Below are positions 30,500-38,444 of a stretch of DNA of 64,000 bases, piece after piece; within the stretch, counting starts at the first letter, position 1; every line of letters begins with the position of its first letter. The DNA is from Endozoicomonas sp. ISHI1. Lineage in GTDB: Bacteria; Pseudomonadota; Gammaproteobacteria; Pseudomonadales; Endozoicomonadaceae. The stretch spans positions 1-64,000 of the forward strand of contig NZ_JAGRPU010000006.1 of NCBI RefSeq assembly GCF_024606225.1, read 5' to 3'. The position numbers and the translations under genes are program-made. Under the pieces are notes generated by a model. It searched no databases, had not been told where the DNA came from, and was given only the letters and a program-made list of their open reading frames with translations.

Positions 30500-30787
30500 T
30501 CAGTCCTCCAGATCTTTAAGAAATCCTTGCCAGGCTGATTCTCTATTTTCATCATTGGGTGTAATGGGTTCACCCTCTCCAGATTGATGTTTTGGTATCA
30601 GTTGCAGCTCAAGATCCAAACCTTCAAGAATTCGAAATAACGTCGAAACCCGCAGATCACTGCCAGACTCAGCTCGTTGATATTGCTGTTGCGACATGCC
30701 GATTCTCATACGCATATCCTTTTGTCCCAGTCCTTTGGCTTTCCGGAAGTCCCGTAAAGCTTTTGCCAGCTCTTCCTGTGTTTTCAT
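30500..30787 (-). CDS. XRE-family helix-turn-helix regulator (antitoxin-like)
   Basis: 95 residues from the ATG at 30787; an in-frame TTG at 30796 is less likely as the start. Residues 5-60 form a Cro/C1-type HTH (ALRDFRKAKGLGQKDMRMRI, then MSQQQYQRAESG and STLFRILEGLDLELQL), close in layout to HipB-like antitoxins. The tail is acidic and probably disordered. No HipA-like or other toxin gene is adjacent, so this seems to be an orphan. Several palindromes lie directly upstream and probably serve autoregulation. Confidence 0.8.
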   Translation of the reverse strand: MKTQEELAKALRDFRKAKGLGQKDMRMRIGMSQQQYQRAESGSDLRVSTLFRILEGLDLELQLIPKHQSGEGEPITPNDENRESAWQGFLKDLED

Positions 30788-30802
30788 CAGAAGCAACCAA
30801 AA

Positions 30803-30904
30803 TACAATTTATAAAGTGTAATATAGACAAAATACATTTTAATTAATGTAATTTTTATAAAACTTATATGTTGTAAATAAGCAAAAATACAACTTATAAG
30901 TGTT
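30803..30904. promoter_or_regulatory. Cluster of TACA-N10-TGTA palindromes, probable operators
   Basis: Four related AT-rich palindromic sites precede the XRE gene: TACAATTTATAAAGTGTA (30803-30820), TACATTTTAATTAATGTA (30833-30850), AACTTATATGTTGTA (30861-30875) and TACAACTTATAAGTGT (30889-30904). The regular spacing of about 28-30 bp suggests cooperative binding of dimers, most likely of the downstream HTH protein. The assignment is inference. Confidence 0.55.
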
Positions 30905-30910
30905 TTATCG

Positions 30911-30972
30911 AGTGAGCGTAAAACCTCCGTACTTTGAGGACGGGGGACGAGAGCTCGGCCTGCAGACATTTC
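30911..30972. repeat. IS200/IS605-type end remnant
   Basis: The hairpin-like stretch CCTCCGTACTTTGAGGACGG and its flanks (GAGCTCGGCCTGC) match 52730-52780 closely. Sequences of this type occur at the ends of IS200/IS605 elements. No transposase frame accompanies it here. Confidence 0.45.
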
Positions 30973-31067
30973 GCGATAGCCCAACTCTGTAATCAGGCTT
31001 TGAAGAAGTGCCACTAGACGTAGAAGTGATCTAATATGTTTTCCTGAATTCTAATAGGTTTAACATT

Positions 31068-31304
31068 ATGAGGATCGTACGAACTAGTCAGCATCAGGTG
31101 ACCATTCCCGCAGATATTCGAGCCAAGCTGAGTATTAATCAGGAAACTGAAGTAAGCGTTAATCTCAGTGACGATGGAGAAATTTTTCTGATCCCGGCCA
31201 GAAGCCAGAAGGTGGATATTCGTAATTTACATAATAAATATTCTATGGATATGAGCGGCGAAGAATTCAATCAACTTATAGGTGATAGCCGCTCGGATAC
31301 CTGA
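31068..31304 (+). CDS. AbrB/SpoVT-MazE-like DNA-binding protein, orphan antitoxin
   Basis: 78 residues. The N-terminal half is a swapped-hairpin AbrB domain (RIVRTSQHQVTIPADIRAKL, then EVSVNLSDDGEIFLIPA). The C-terminal tail (KYSMDMSGEEFNQLIGD) has the helical, acidic character of a toxin-neutralising segment. A PIN or MazF toxin would be expected just downstream, but the next frame on this strand only overlaps the LD-carboxypeptidase antisense, so the toxin appears lost. The ATG is preceded by only a weak Shine-Dalgarno sequence. Confidence 0.75.
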   Translation: MRIVRTSQHQVTIPADIRAKLSINQETEVSVNLSDDGEIFLIPARSQKVDIRNLHNKYSMDMSGEEFNQLIGDSRSDT

Positions 31305-31331
31305 TATATGAATACAAAAAGTTCCACTGAT

Positions 31332-32357
31332 TCAGATCAGCCTCTGGTGAATCTTGCCCCTATCATCAATAAGACTGACGTCTGCCAAAGCTCCATTAAT
31401 CAAAGTCAGATTAGGTGGCAGATGTCCGATATCAACATCGTAGATAATGGGTATCTCAAGGCCTTTCAGAGCATAACTTAATGCCTGCTGATAGGTCAGG
31501 GATTGACCATGTTGCTCATCAGACGGATTCCGGCCTATCAACAGCCCCTTCACAAGATTAAAAGTGCCTCTGTACTTCAGCCCCAACAACGCCCTGATCA
31601 GAGCAGTAGGCGAGAACTCTGCATTCTCCAGAAACAGTATGATGCCATCCTGAGAGTACCTTTTCTGGAAACACTTTAAATCCAGATAGTCTGACCCCAA
31701 CAAATGACACAGGGTATCCAGACAACCTCCCAGCAAACGGCCGGAAAAGGCTACACCCTGCTGGCTTCCACCCAGAACTTTCCAGCGTGTGGACTCAGTC
31801 AGGTTGAATACCGCATCAGGGTTTTCATCATAAGATTCTCCGTTGATTTGATATTTCTCTGAGGGATACTGACTGAATGCTTCAGAGCTTCCAAGATAAG
31901 CCAGAGTATTTGCCGTTAAAGGCTCCTGCTGCAAACGATGGAGTTGCATTAGATTGGTACAATGTGCCGTTGCCCAGTCGCACTGACTGGTTATTACAGA
32001 CGTCAACGTACTGGTATCAGAGAAGCCCGCTAACCATTTGGGCTTTGCTTTTGCTATCGAGTCAAAGTCCAGCACTGAAAGCAGATCCATAGCAATCTCT
32101 CCACCCCAGGGTGGCATAATCGCATCAATAGAGTCGTCTAGCAGAAAAGCCGTTAGCTCTCTCGCTCTGCTCTCCAGTGACGCACTGACATAACACTGAT
32201 TCGACCTGAGGCACTCTCCTTCAACCACAACAAAACCCTGACGGCGCAAATCATCGAGGCATCGATCAAGACGTGGGTGGCAGGATTTCGGGACACCCGA
32301 AGAAAATGCTGTGATTGCAATTCGACTGTCGGGTCTCAAAGGAGCAGGATACTTCAT
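31332..32357 (-). CDS. S66-family LD-carboxypeptidase (LdcA/MccF-like)
   Basis: 341 residues with the S66 architecture: MPPWGGE (81-87), nucleophile S113 in GFSD, and the partner acid and base E244 (FLENAEFSP) and H312 (DIGHLPP). Members remove the terminal D-Ala from murein tetrapeptides during recycling, or, in the MccF branch, cleave microcin-type peptide nucleotides. The ENAE and IGHLPP contexts suggest the MccF-like branch, with moderate certainty. It is divergent from a MEKHLA gene across a 106-bp region. A second inverted copy of this pair lies at 49151-49887, where the peptidase has decayed. Confidence 0.9.
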   Translation of the reverse strand: MKYPAPLRPDSRIAITAFSSGVPKSCHPRLDRCLDDLRRQGFVVVEGECLRSNQCYVSASLESRARELTAFLLDDSIDAIMPPWGGEIAMDLLSVLDFDSIAKAKPKWLAGFSDTSTLTSVITSQCDWATAHCTNLMQLHRLQQEPLTANTLAYLGSSEAFSQYPSEKYQINGESYDENPDAVFNLTESTRWKVLGGSQQGVAFSGRLLGGCLDTLCHLLGSDYLDLKCFQKRYSQDGIILFLENAEFSPTALIRALLGLKYRGTFNLVKGLLIGRNPSDEQHGQSLTYQQALSYALKGLEIPIIYDVDIGHLPPNLTLINGALADVSLIDDRGKIHQRLI

Positions 32358-32463
32358 TAACTGATTTTATCCATTGGTTAGTTCTTTACGACTGAGCCAC
32401 GGGAGCTTAGGCTCTTTTCTCAATTTTACTTTTCGGTTACCCACTGTCGCAACAAGGCAAAAT

Positions 32464-32925
32464 ATGATCTCACCGCAGGACCCTTTTCTTCAGCAACAAG
32501 GCCTGCTGATGGCCAACAGTTACCACACACTGACGGGGCAGCTGCTTTGCGGACTGCCCCTGAATGACTCCGAACTGGGTAAAAAACTTTACGAACACCC
32601 GTCAGTGATTTTGTCGCATGGAACAGAAAGTGATCCGGTCTTCTGTTACGGCAACCTGAGTGCTCAGTCTCTCTTTGAAATGGACTGGAACACTCTGACT
32701 CAAATGCCCTCCAGACATTCTGCAGAACAGCTCAACAGGGAAGAACGGGACCGATTGCTCAAAATAGTCAGTGAAAGCGGCTACATCAAAAACTATTCAG
32801 GCATCCGGGTTTCCAGCACCGGAAGACGATTCCTCATTGAACAGGCAGTGGTCTGGAACCTCTACGATGAGGAAGACAAATACCGGGGTCAGGCTGCTAA
32901 ATTCAATGACTGGACTTTTCTATGA
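32464..32925 (+). CDS. MEKHLA (PAS-like) domain protein, copy 1
   Basis: The ATG at 32464 is chosen over the in-frame start at 32374 because the paralogue at 49151-49612 begins at the same residue (MIS, then DPFLQQQ) and the upstream DNA is conserved non-coding sequence. The 153-residue product is almost entirely a MEKHLA domain: LSHGTESDPVFCYGNLSAQ, SLFEMDWNTLTQMPSRHSAE, NREERDRLL, and a terminal GRRFLIEQAVVWNL. The domain is related to PAS sensors and may bind a small ligand. Its function in bacteria is not established. Confidence 0.88.
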   Translation: MISPQDPFLQQQGLLMANSYHTLTGQLLCGLPLNDSELGKKLYEHPSVILSHGTESDPVFCYGNLSAQSLFEMDWNTLTQMPSRHSAEQLNREERDRLLKIVSESGYIKNYSGIRVSSTGRRFLIEQAVVWNLYDEEDKYRGQAAKFNDWTFL

Positions 32926-33021
32926 GAGCGCCCTATAGAGGAACAACTGTTAAAAAGTCTGGGTTACTAGATTGCGCTGGAGCCTATAAAATACCGGCCT
33001 TCAGCAAACAGAGGTTTTGTT

Positions 33022-33873
33022 ATGGCAATTAACTGGTTTCCCGGGCATATGCACAAGGCTCGAAAGGAGATCAAGAAAGTGGTTCCGGAAGTTGATCTGA
33101 TCATCGAAGTTCTGGACGCTCGTCTTCCTTTCAGTAGCGGAAACCCTCTGGTGCCTTCCCTGCGAGGTAAAACGCCTTACATAAAGGTGTTGAATAAGAG
33201 TGATCTGGCTGATCCTGCTGTCACAGAACGGTGGACCAGGGAGATGGAAAAGGAAGAAGGGGTGAAGGCCATTGCCCTGACCCAGAGTCAGCCGGAAAAA
33301 GTACGTGGTGTTCTGAAGCTGGCCGAGAGCATGGTAGAGCGTAAGCTCGATATCAAAGGCATGAGAGCCATGATCCTGGGGATTCCCAATGTCGGCAAGT
33401 CCACTATGATCAATACGCTTGCCAATCGTATTATTGCCAAAACCGGAAATGTCCCCGCAGTCACGAAACAGCAGCAGCGAATAAAATTGCCCAATGGCAT
33501 GATTCTTTTGGATACGCCCGGATTCCTCTGGCCCAAGCTGGAGCCGGAAGCCTGTGGTTATCGACTGGCCATTTCCGGAGCCATTAAGGATGCGGTTCTG
33601 GAATACGAAGATATTGCCCTGTTCGCCGCTGAATATTTTCTAAAAGCTTATCCAGAAGCACTCAAACAGCGTTTCCAGATCAATGAGCTGCCTTCGACCG
33701 ATATCGAACTGATGGATGTGATTGCTGCCCGCAGAAATTGTATGCGAAGAGGTGGCATAGCTGATCTACACAAGGTCTCTGAGATTCTTCTGAATGAATT
33801 TCGCAGTGGTGGTTTGGGTCGGATCAGTCTGGAAACTCCGGAGATGATCGAACAGGAAAGGCCTGAGCCCTAA
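33022..33873 (+). CDS. ylqF: Ribosome biogenesis GTPase YlqF/RbgA family
   Basis: A 283-residue circularly permuted GTPase. It opens with INWFPGHMHKARKEI, then has the G4 motif NKSD (residues 58-61) before the P-loop GIPNVGKST and the G3 motif DTPG. The permuted order G4-G5-G1-G2-G3 defines the family. In Bacillus the homologue acts late in 50S subunit assembly. The C-terminal helical domain expected for RNA binding is present. It is a single-gene unit followed by a bidirectional terminator. Confidence 0.93.
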   Translation: MAINWFPGHMHKARKEIKKVVPEVDLIIEVLDARLPFSSGNPLVPSLRGKTPYIKVLNKSDLADPAVTERWTREMEKEEGVKAIALTQSQPEKVRGVLKLAESMVERKLDIKGMRAMILGIPNVGKSTMINTLANRIIAKTGNVPAVTKQQQRIKLPNGMILLDTPGFLWPKLEPEACGYRLAISGAIKDAVLEYEDIALFAAEYFLKAYPEALKQRFQINELPSTDIELMDVIAARRNCMRRGGIADLHKVSEILLNEFRSGGLGRISLETPEMIEQERPEP

Positions 33874-33908
33874 GAAGCAGAATAAATAATCGCTGCGGAG
33901 GAATAACA

Positions 33909-33927
33909 AAGCCCGTTGAACGGGCTT
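33909..33927. terminator. Hairpin between ylqF and ispG
   Basis: The perfect 8-bp stem AAGCCCGT/ACGGGCTT lies 36 bp after ylqF and 22 bp after the end of ispG on the other strand. It probably terminates both convergent genes, although T-tracts are short. Confidence 0.65.
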
Positions 33928-33948
33928 CTGTGGGACTTGATTGATCTA

Positions 33949-35184
33949 TTATTCGCTGGCGATCAGTGATTCTCTTGGTGAGTATGTTTTGTGGACATAC
34001 TCCTCAATCATCTCCTTGTACTCTTCAGTGATATTGTCGCCTTTGAGCGTAGTCACTTTTTGACCGTCGACAAATACAGGTGCCGAAGGCGCTTCACCGG
34101 TTCCGGGCAGACTGATACCGATGTTGGCGTGTTTACTTTCACCGGGGCCGTTAACAACACAGCCCATAACCGCTACTTTCATTTCTTCCACACCCACAAA
34201 TTTGTGGCGCCAGGTCACCATTTTGGCACGCAGAAAGGCGTCAACTTCATCTGTCAGAACCCTGAAGAAAGTACTGGTAGTTCGACCGCAACCCGGGCAG
34301 GCGGTCACTTCAGGGGAAAAGCTGCGTACATCCAGCGCCTGCAGGATCTGTTGGGAAACAATCACCTCCCGATCACGGCTGCCATTGGGCTCTGGAGTCA
34401 GAGAGGTGCGAATGGTGTTGCCAATGCCCTGCTGAAGTAATACGCCCATGGCGATACTGGATGAAACAATTCCTTTGCTGCCCATTCCCGCTTCGGTCAG
34501 GCCCAGATGGAGCGCATATTCACAACGCTCTGAGAGCATCTCATAGACGCTGATCAGATCCTGTACCCTGGAGACTTTGCAGGAAATAACAATTTTGTTG
34601 GCACCCAGTCCTCTCGCCACGGCTGCATCGGCACTGGTCAGCGCCGACAGTACCAGAGCCTCGTGCAGAACTTCCTGAGAGGATTTGGGGTTTTCAGAAC
34701 GAGCGTTTTCATCCATCAGTCGGGTGGAGAGTTCTTTATCCAGACTCCCCCAGTTCACCCCGATACGAATCGGCTTGTCATATTTGATGGCCACATCAAT
34801 CATGGTATTGAAGCGATCATCCTTCTTGTCGCCAAAGCCAACATTGCCGGGGTTAATGCGGTACTTGTGCAGCAGGCGGGCTGTTTCGTCATACTTGGTC
34901 AGTAAGGTGTGACCGTTATAGTGAAAGTCACCGACAATCGGAACGTTATAGCCCTGCTGTGTCAGCTTCTCATAGATGGCCGGTATTGCTGCAGCCGCTT
35001 CTTCGGTGTTCACCGTCACCCGGACAATTTCAGAGCCAGCGTTTGCCAGAAGCTTGATCTGCTCAACCGTACGCTCTACATCAGCAGTATCCGTATCCGT
35101 CATAGACTGTACGACCACAGGGGCATCGCCACCGATGGTAATATGTCCCACCTGGACAGCGTGGGTTGTATGGCGTCGGCCCAT
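33949..35184 (-). CDS. ispG: 4-hydroxy-3-methylbut-2-en-1-yl diphosphate synthase (MEP pathway)
   Basis: IspG (GcpE) converts methylerythritol cyclodiphosphate to HMBPP, the penultimate step of the non-mevalonate isoprenoid pathway, using a [4Fe-4S] cluster. The start at 35184 ([13 protein letters not shown]) is favoured by GGAGG ten bases upstream and by family length (411 residues); the longer frame to 35256 adds an unlikely leader. The TIM-barrel part includes [23 protein letters not shown] and INPGNVGF. The cluster cysteines lie in CPGCGR and [10 protein letters not shown]. Confidence 0.96.
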   Translation of the reverse strand: MGRRHTTHAVQVGHITIGGDAPVVVQSMTDTDTADVERTVEQIKLLANAGSEIVRVTVNTEEAAAAIPAIYEKLTQQGYNVPIVGDFHYNGHTLLTKYDETARLLHKYRINPGNVGFGDKKDDRFNTMIDVAIKYDKPIRIGVNWGSLDKELSTRLMDENARSENPKSSQEVLHEALVLSALTSADAAVARGLGANKIVISCKVSRVQDLISVYEMLSERCEYALHLGLTEAGMGSKGIVSSSIAMGVLLQQGIGNTIRTSLTPEPNGSRDREVIVSQQILQALDVRSFSPEVTACPGCGRTTSTFFRVLTDEVDAFLRAKMVTWRHKFVGVEEMKVAVMGCVVNGPGESKHANIGISLPGTGEAPSAPVFVDGQKVTTLKGDNITEEYKEMIEEYVHKTYSPRESLIASE

Positions 35185-35418
35185 TAACTTGATTCCTCCG
35201 AAATAGGTTATCGGGTTGCTTCGACAAAAAACTGGCAAGTGCCCGCAGCGAAGCAAGAGTGTCCGCAGTGAATGTGTGTGCAGCTATAGAATCTAGACAG
35301 TTTAACACTTATCAGGAAAAACGTACTGAGAAGAACGCATTCATGGGTCACGGGTTTCATGTACCATGGACGATCTGATTGCTTCCAATCAGAAATATGT
35401 CATGGGAGAGATTGCATT

Positions 35419-35598
35419 ATGGCTAAAGAAACCACCGTCAGAGCGCGTATCGACGAACGGTTAAAGGAAGAAGCAGAAGAAGTGCTCCGCAAACTAGGGC
35501 TGACGACCTCGCAGGCCATTAATATCTATTTCAGCCAGATTGCCCTGAGAAAGGGACTGCCCTTTGATGTGGTGATACCTGACGAGAAGAAGTTATAG
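35419..35598 (+). CDS. RelB/DinJ-family antitoxin
   Basis: 59 residues from the ATG at 35419. A ribbon-helix-helix opening (KETTVRARIDERLKEEAEEV) is followed by the conserved LGLTTSQAINIYFSQIALRKGLPF of the RelB/DinJ family. The in-frame frame to 35359 lacks a Shine-Dalgarno sequence and is not conserved in the duplicate. A RelE/YafQ toxin should follow, but the next gene encodes a DUF29 protein. The RelB-DUF29 pair is repeated at 36206-36868 with RelB truncated. Confidence 0.85.
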   Translation: MAKETTVRARIDERLKEEAEEVLRKLGLTTSQAINIYFSQIALRKGLPFDVVIPDEKKL

Positions 35599-35637
35599 GC
35601 TACACTTTCCAGGCTTGAGCTGGATAGGAGGCAATTC

Positions 35638-36114
35638 ATGAAAGATCTCTACGAGAAAGATTATTATCGCTGGGTTGAGAAGCAAAAGGAGTATCTGACC
35701 AATCGTCAATTTGACCAACTTGATGTAGATAACCTGATTGGGGAAATCGATGATATGGGCAGTGAACTGGATACTCTGGAATCTCGTCTGACGACACTTC
35801 TGCTCCACTTGCTGAAATATGACTATCAGGTTCGAGTTTTGAATCCTATACTGCCCGAGCCTTATAACTGCAGAGATTGGAAAGGAACGATTAATAGAAC
35901 AAGGCTTGCGATTGATAAGCTCATAAAGAGGCGCCCCCATCTAAATAGTGAGGTGAAAAGCCTTTTCGACGAAGCTTATGTTGATGGCAAGGTGTTGGCG
36001 ATTAAAGCAATGAATGACTACGTACAGCCTCATCAGCAACTTGATGAACACAGCTTTCCTGGGATTTGCCCATGGACATTTGATCAGATCATGGAAGAAG
36101 ACTGGTTGCCTTAA
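35638..36114 (+). CDS. DUF29 family protein, copy A
   Basis: 158 residues, a complete DUF29 domain (DYYRWVEKQKEYLTNRQFDQ, LDVDNLIGEIDDMG, then HLLKYDYQ, and PWTFDQIMEEDWLP at the end). DUF29 is a small helical domain common in cyanobacteria and some proteobacteria, with no assigned function. It has a strong AGGAGG 7 bases before the ATG and starts 39 bp after relB, so the two form a unit. About 80% identical to copy B. Confidence 0.88.
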   Translation: MKDLYEKDYYRWVEKQKEYLTNRQFDQLDVDNLIGEIDDMGSELDTLESRLTTLLLHLLKYDYQVRVLNPILPEPYNCRDWKGTINRTRLAIDKLIKRRPHLNSEVKSLFDEAYVDGKVLAIKAMNDYVQPHQQLDEHSFPGICPWTFDQIMEEDWLP

Positions 36115-36205
36115 GCCGTTGATTCATTCGAGTCTACCAGAAAACTGAGTCAGCAGCAGGGATGACTTTGGTCGGGGCCGATGCACAATCCGTTATAAAT
36201 TTTTT

Positions 36206-36343
36206 AAGCAAGAAGCGGAAGAAGAAGTGCTCCGCAAACTGGGACTGACGACCTTGCAGGCCATTAATATCTATTTCAGCCAAATTACCCTTAGAAAGGG
36301 GCTGCTCTTTGATGTAGTGATACCTGGCGAGAAGAAGTCATAG
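36206..36343 (+). pseudogene. Truncated relB duplicate
   Basis: The frame from AAGCAAGAAGCGG reads KQEAEEEVLRKLGLTTLQ, then NIYFSQITLRKG and stops at 36343. It matches residues 16-59 of the RelB protein at 35419-35598 but lacks the N-terminal ribbon and any start codon. It sits in the same position upstream of DUF29 copy B, so the whole cassette was duplicated and this half has decayed. Confidence 0.85.
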
Positions 36344-36382
36344 GCTACACTGTCCAAGCTTGAGCAGCGTAGGAGGCAATTC

Positions 36383-36868
36383 GTGAAAGATCTATACGAG
36401 AAAGATTATTATCGCTGGGTTGAGCAGCAAAAAGAGTATCTGACCAATCGCCAATTTGACCAACTTGACGTAGATAATTTGATTGGGGAAATCGACGATA
36501 TGGGCAGTGAACTGGATACTCTCGAATCTCGTCTGACGACACTCCTGATCCACTTGTTGAAATATGATTATCAGAATCGAGTTTTGAATCCTCTACTGCC
36601 CGAGCCCTATAACTGCAGAGACTGGATGGCAACTATAGACCGGACAAGGATTGCCATTAGAAAGCTCTTGAAGAAACGACCTCATCTCAAGGGTATGTTG
36701 AACATAAGTATGGATGAAGCTTATCCAGACGGAAAACTGCTTGCGATCAAAGAATTGAATCGGTATGTGATGAAGCATCAGCAACTTGATGAGGATAGTT
36801 TTCCTGAGATTTGCCCATGGACATTCGATCAGGTCATGGAAGAAGACTGGCTGCCTTCAAGTAGCTAA
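36383..36868 (+). CDS. DUF29 family protein, copy B
   Basis: 161 residues starting at GTG, with AGGAGG seven bases upstream as in copy A. It shares long identical stretches with copy A (QKEYLTNRQFDQLDVDNLIG) and diverges mostly in the last 60 residues (LKKRPHLKGMLNISMDEAYP). It has a slightly longer C-terminus (DWLPSSS). Both copies are intact, which suggests retention for function rather than drift. Confidence 0.87.
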   Translation: MKDLYEKDYYRWVEQQKEYLTNRQFDQLDVDNLIGEIDDMGSELDTLESRLTTLLIHLLKYDYQNRVLNPLLPEPYNCRDWMATIDRTRIAIRKLLKKRPHLKGMLNISMDEAYPDGKLLAIKELNRYVMKHQQLDEDSFPEICPWTFDQVMEEDWLPSSS

Positions 36869-36961
36869 TTCATTGAATGCTGCCAGAAAACTATGTCAGC
36901 AACAGATTTGCCTGTCGACAGTGGTTTTTGGGTCGGCAAGAGGGCTTGATGTCAAAGAGGA

Positions 36962-37726
36962 TCACTTGAGGATTTCCCAGACACCCACCTTAAGGGTCGT
37001 GGTCAGGCCATTTCTGTTTTCACCTTTTGGGGCAATATGCCAATCCCATTCATGCTCAGGATTACAAGGCCAGAGGGGCGGCGCAACAGTAGTGATAACC
37101 TCAGTGTCACCGTCTTTGCCCACATGGCGTTCATGATCAGAAATCAGGAGAGTGTTACAGTCCATCGCCTTTAAGGTCATGATGTGGGCTTGCTGAATAG
37201 CCGCCATCAGGCAAATTTCCGTGTCATCCTCTGGTGGGCTTTTGGCGAATGATAACGGAATCTGCGAAAGCATATTCACGCTGATTGCCAGGCTAAAACC
37301 CGTGAGCGGCAGCGGTGCAAAACCGGGTGGGGTTATCTTCCTGTCGCTGTAGTTGTTATAGAATTCTTCGAGAAGGCCAGTTACATCCCGCAGTTCAAAT
37401 TTAATATTTGGATACTGTTTTAGTTTGGCTGCAAGCTGTGGTGGCTTCACAGCATCGAACAAGAGGGCGCCCGCCGGATGACTGTTGAGTGCTTGCAACG
37501 GAAGATCAAGACCCAGTCCCGAGCCCAGTATCAGAATGGGTTCAGCAGGATCTGCTTTCTTTATGGCGACAGTAATGGTCGCACGGGTTTGCTCCAAATG
37601 TGGTTGCCAGGCTTTTGTGTTACGTTGGTACTTCCCTGCAATCGCAGCAACTTCCTGCACAAGCCCTGCTCGTCTCGCGCCTTTTACTGCTTTTGAGAAG
37701 GCCCATGTGAACGCCTCGATAATCAT
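36962..37726 (-). CDS. Putative SAM-dependent methyltransferase-like protein
   Basis: 254 residues. A short N-terminal helical region precedes a Rossmann-like core with motif I (ILILGSGLGLDLPLQAL, about 84-100) and a following acidic strand (LLFDAVKPPQLAAKLKQYP). Later strands (FSLAISVNMLSQIPLSF, then NTLLISDHERH) fit a class I methyltransferase. The usual motif II acidic residue is less clear, so catalytic activity is uncertain. It lies between two copies of the DUF29 cassette on the opposite strand. Confidence 0.55.
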   Translation of the reverse strand: MIIEAFTWAFSKAVKGARRAGLVQEVAAIAGKYQRNTKAWQPHLEQTRATITVAIKKADPAEPILILGSGLGLDLPLQALNSHPAGALLFDAVKPPQLAAKLKQYPNIKFELRDVTGLLEEFYNNYSDRKITPPGFAPLPLTGFSLAISVNMLSQIPLSFAKSPPEDDTEICLMAAIQQAHIMTLKAMDCNTLLISDHERHVGKDGDTEVITTVAPPLWPCNPEHEWDWHIAPKGENRNGLTTTLKVGVWEILK

Positions 37727-37786
37727 TTGAATATTTTTCCTGATCTTCTGGTTTCAAGAATGCAGTCAGTGAATGTGTTGTTGGGT

Positions 37787-37920
37787 ACGCAGTTACAGCA
37801 ATGAATGACTGTTTAGCCCTCATCATCAACTGGATGTGCATGGCCCTCCCGAGATTCTCCCATCGACAGTTGATCAGATCACAGAAAAAGACTGGCTGCC
37901 ATCAAGCAGTTCATTCATGG
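37787..37920 (+). pseudogene. Third, decayed DUF29 C-terminal remnant
   Basis: The DNA aligns to the last 130 bp of DUF29 copy A and B (AGCAATGAATGACT near 37797, TTGATCAGATCA near 37871, AAAGACTGGCTGCC near 37887) with several frame-breaking changes. This marks an older third copy of the cassette on the far side of the methyltransferase-like gene. Confidence 0.7.
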
Positions 37921-37983
37921 TGCGTTGTCATAAGCCCGATTCAGTAACAGAAATAACATGGGTCGTGACCGGTGGGCAATTCT

Positions 37984-38146
37984 TTATACACTTTTTATAC
38001 ACAGGCTTTTACTCAGAAGTTTTAAGAAAGTCATAATAAGTACTCCCTGCACGTAAAGGCTTTCAGCCGATTATTGACTTTGTATATAAAGGTTCCCGGT
38101 TACCATATTTATACTTATCCACAGTTGTTTTAGAAAGTTTTCCACA
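37984..38146 (+). promoter_or_regulatory. Cluster of DnaA-box-like 9-mers
   Basis: Four sites in the same orientation within 163 bp: TTATACACT (37984), TTATACACA (37995), TTATCCACA (38115) and TTTTCCACA (38138). The second and third fit the strict consensus TTATNCACA. The segment is AT-rich. No dnaA, dnaN or gidA gene is nearby, so a full oriC is unlikely; a DnaA-titration site or chance are alternatives. Confidence 0.35.
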
Positions 38147-38301
38147 GATTGCCGATGAGCATCTCTCTTCAGGTTATCTTTACCTGTCAGGCACCTGGTC
38201 GCAAGAGCGATTGAGCCGCTTATCGTGCAGATAGGTAGGGTGTCTTTGGTTTGGACAGAGCAAGCCAGCAAGGAAAGCAGGACGAGTGCATGAGTTTTCA
38301 T
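38071..38301 (-). CDS. Possible small lipoprotein
   Basis: From the internal ATG at 38301 the 76-residue product begins MKTHALVLLSLLACSVQ, a plausible lipoprotein signal with lipobox LLAC. No family is recognised. The C-terminal third overlaps the DnaA-box cluster and the Shine-Dalgarno sequence is poor, so it may not be a real gene. Confidence 0.3.
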   Translation of the reverse strand: MKTHALVLLSLLACSVQTKDTLPICTISGSIALATRCLTGKDNLKRDAHRQSVENFLKQLWISINMVTGNLYIQSQ

Positions 38302-38444
38302 GATGGGTGATAAACCGCTTGAGGATAAATCAGTTAACCAAAGACTGGCTTGAAAACCGTAGTGGTTAAGAGAGTGCATTCCCGCTTTTTTCCATAGAAA
38401 CTGCCTAAACTGAACCCGTTGCGAAATCTAAACAGCGTACTGGC

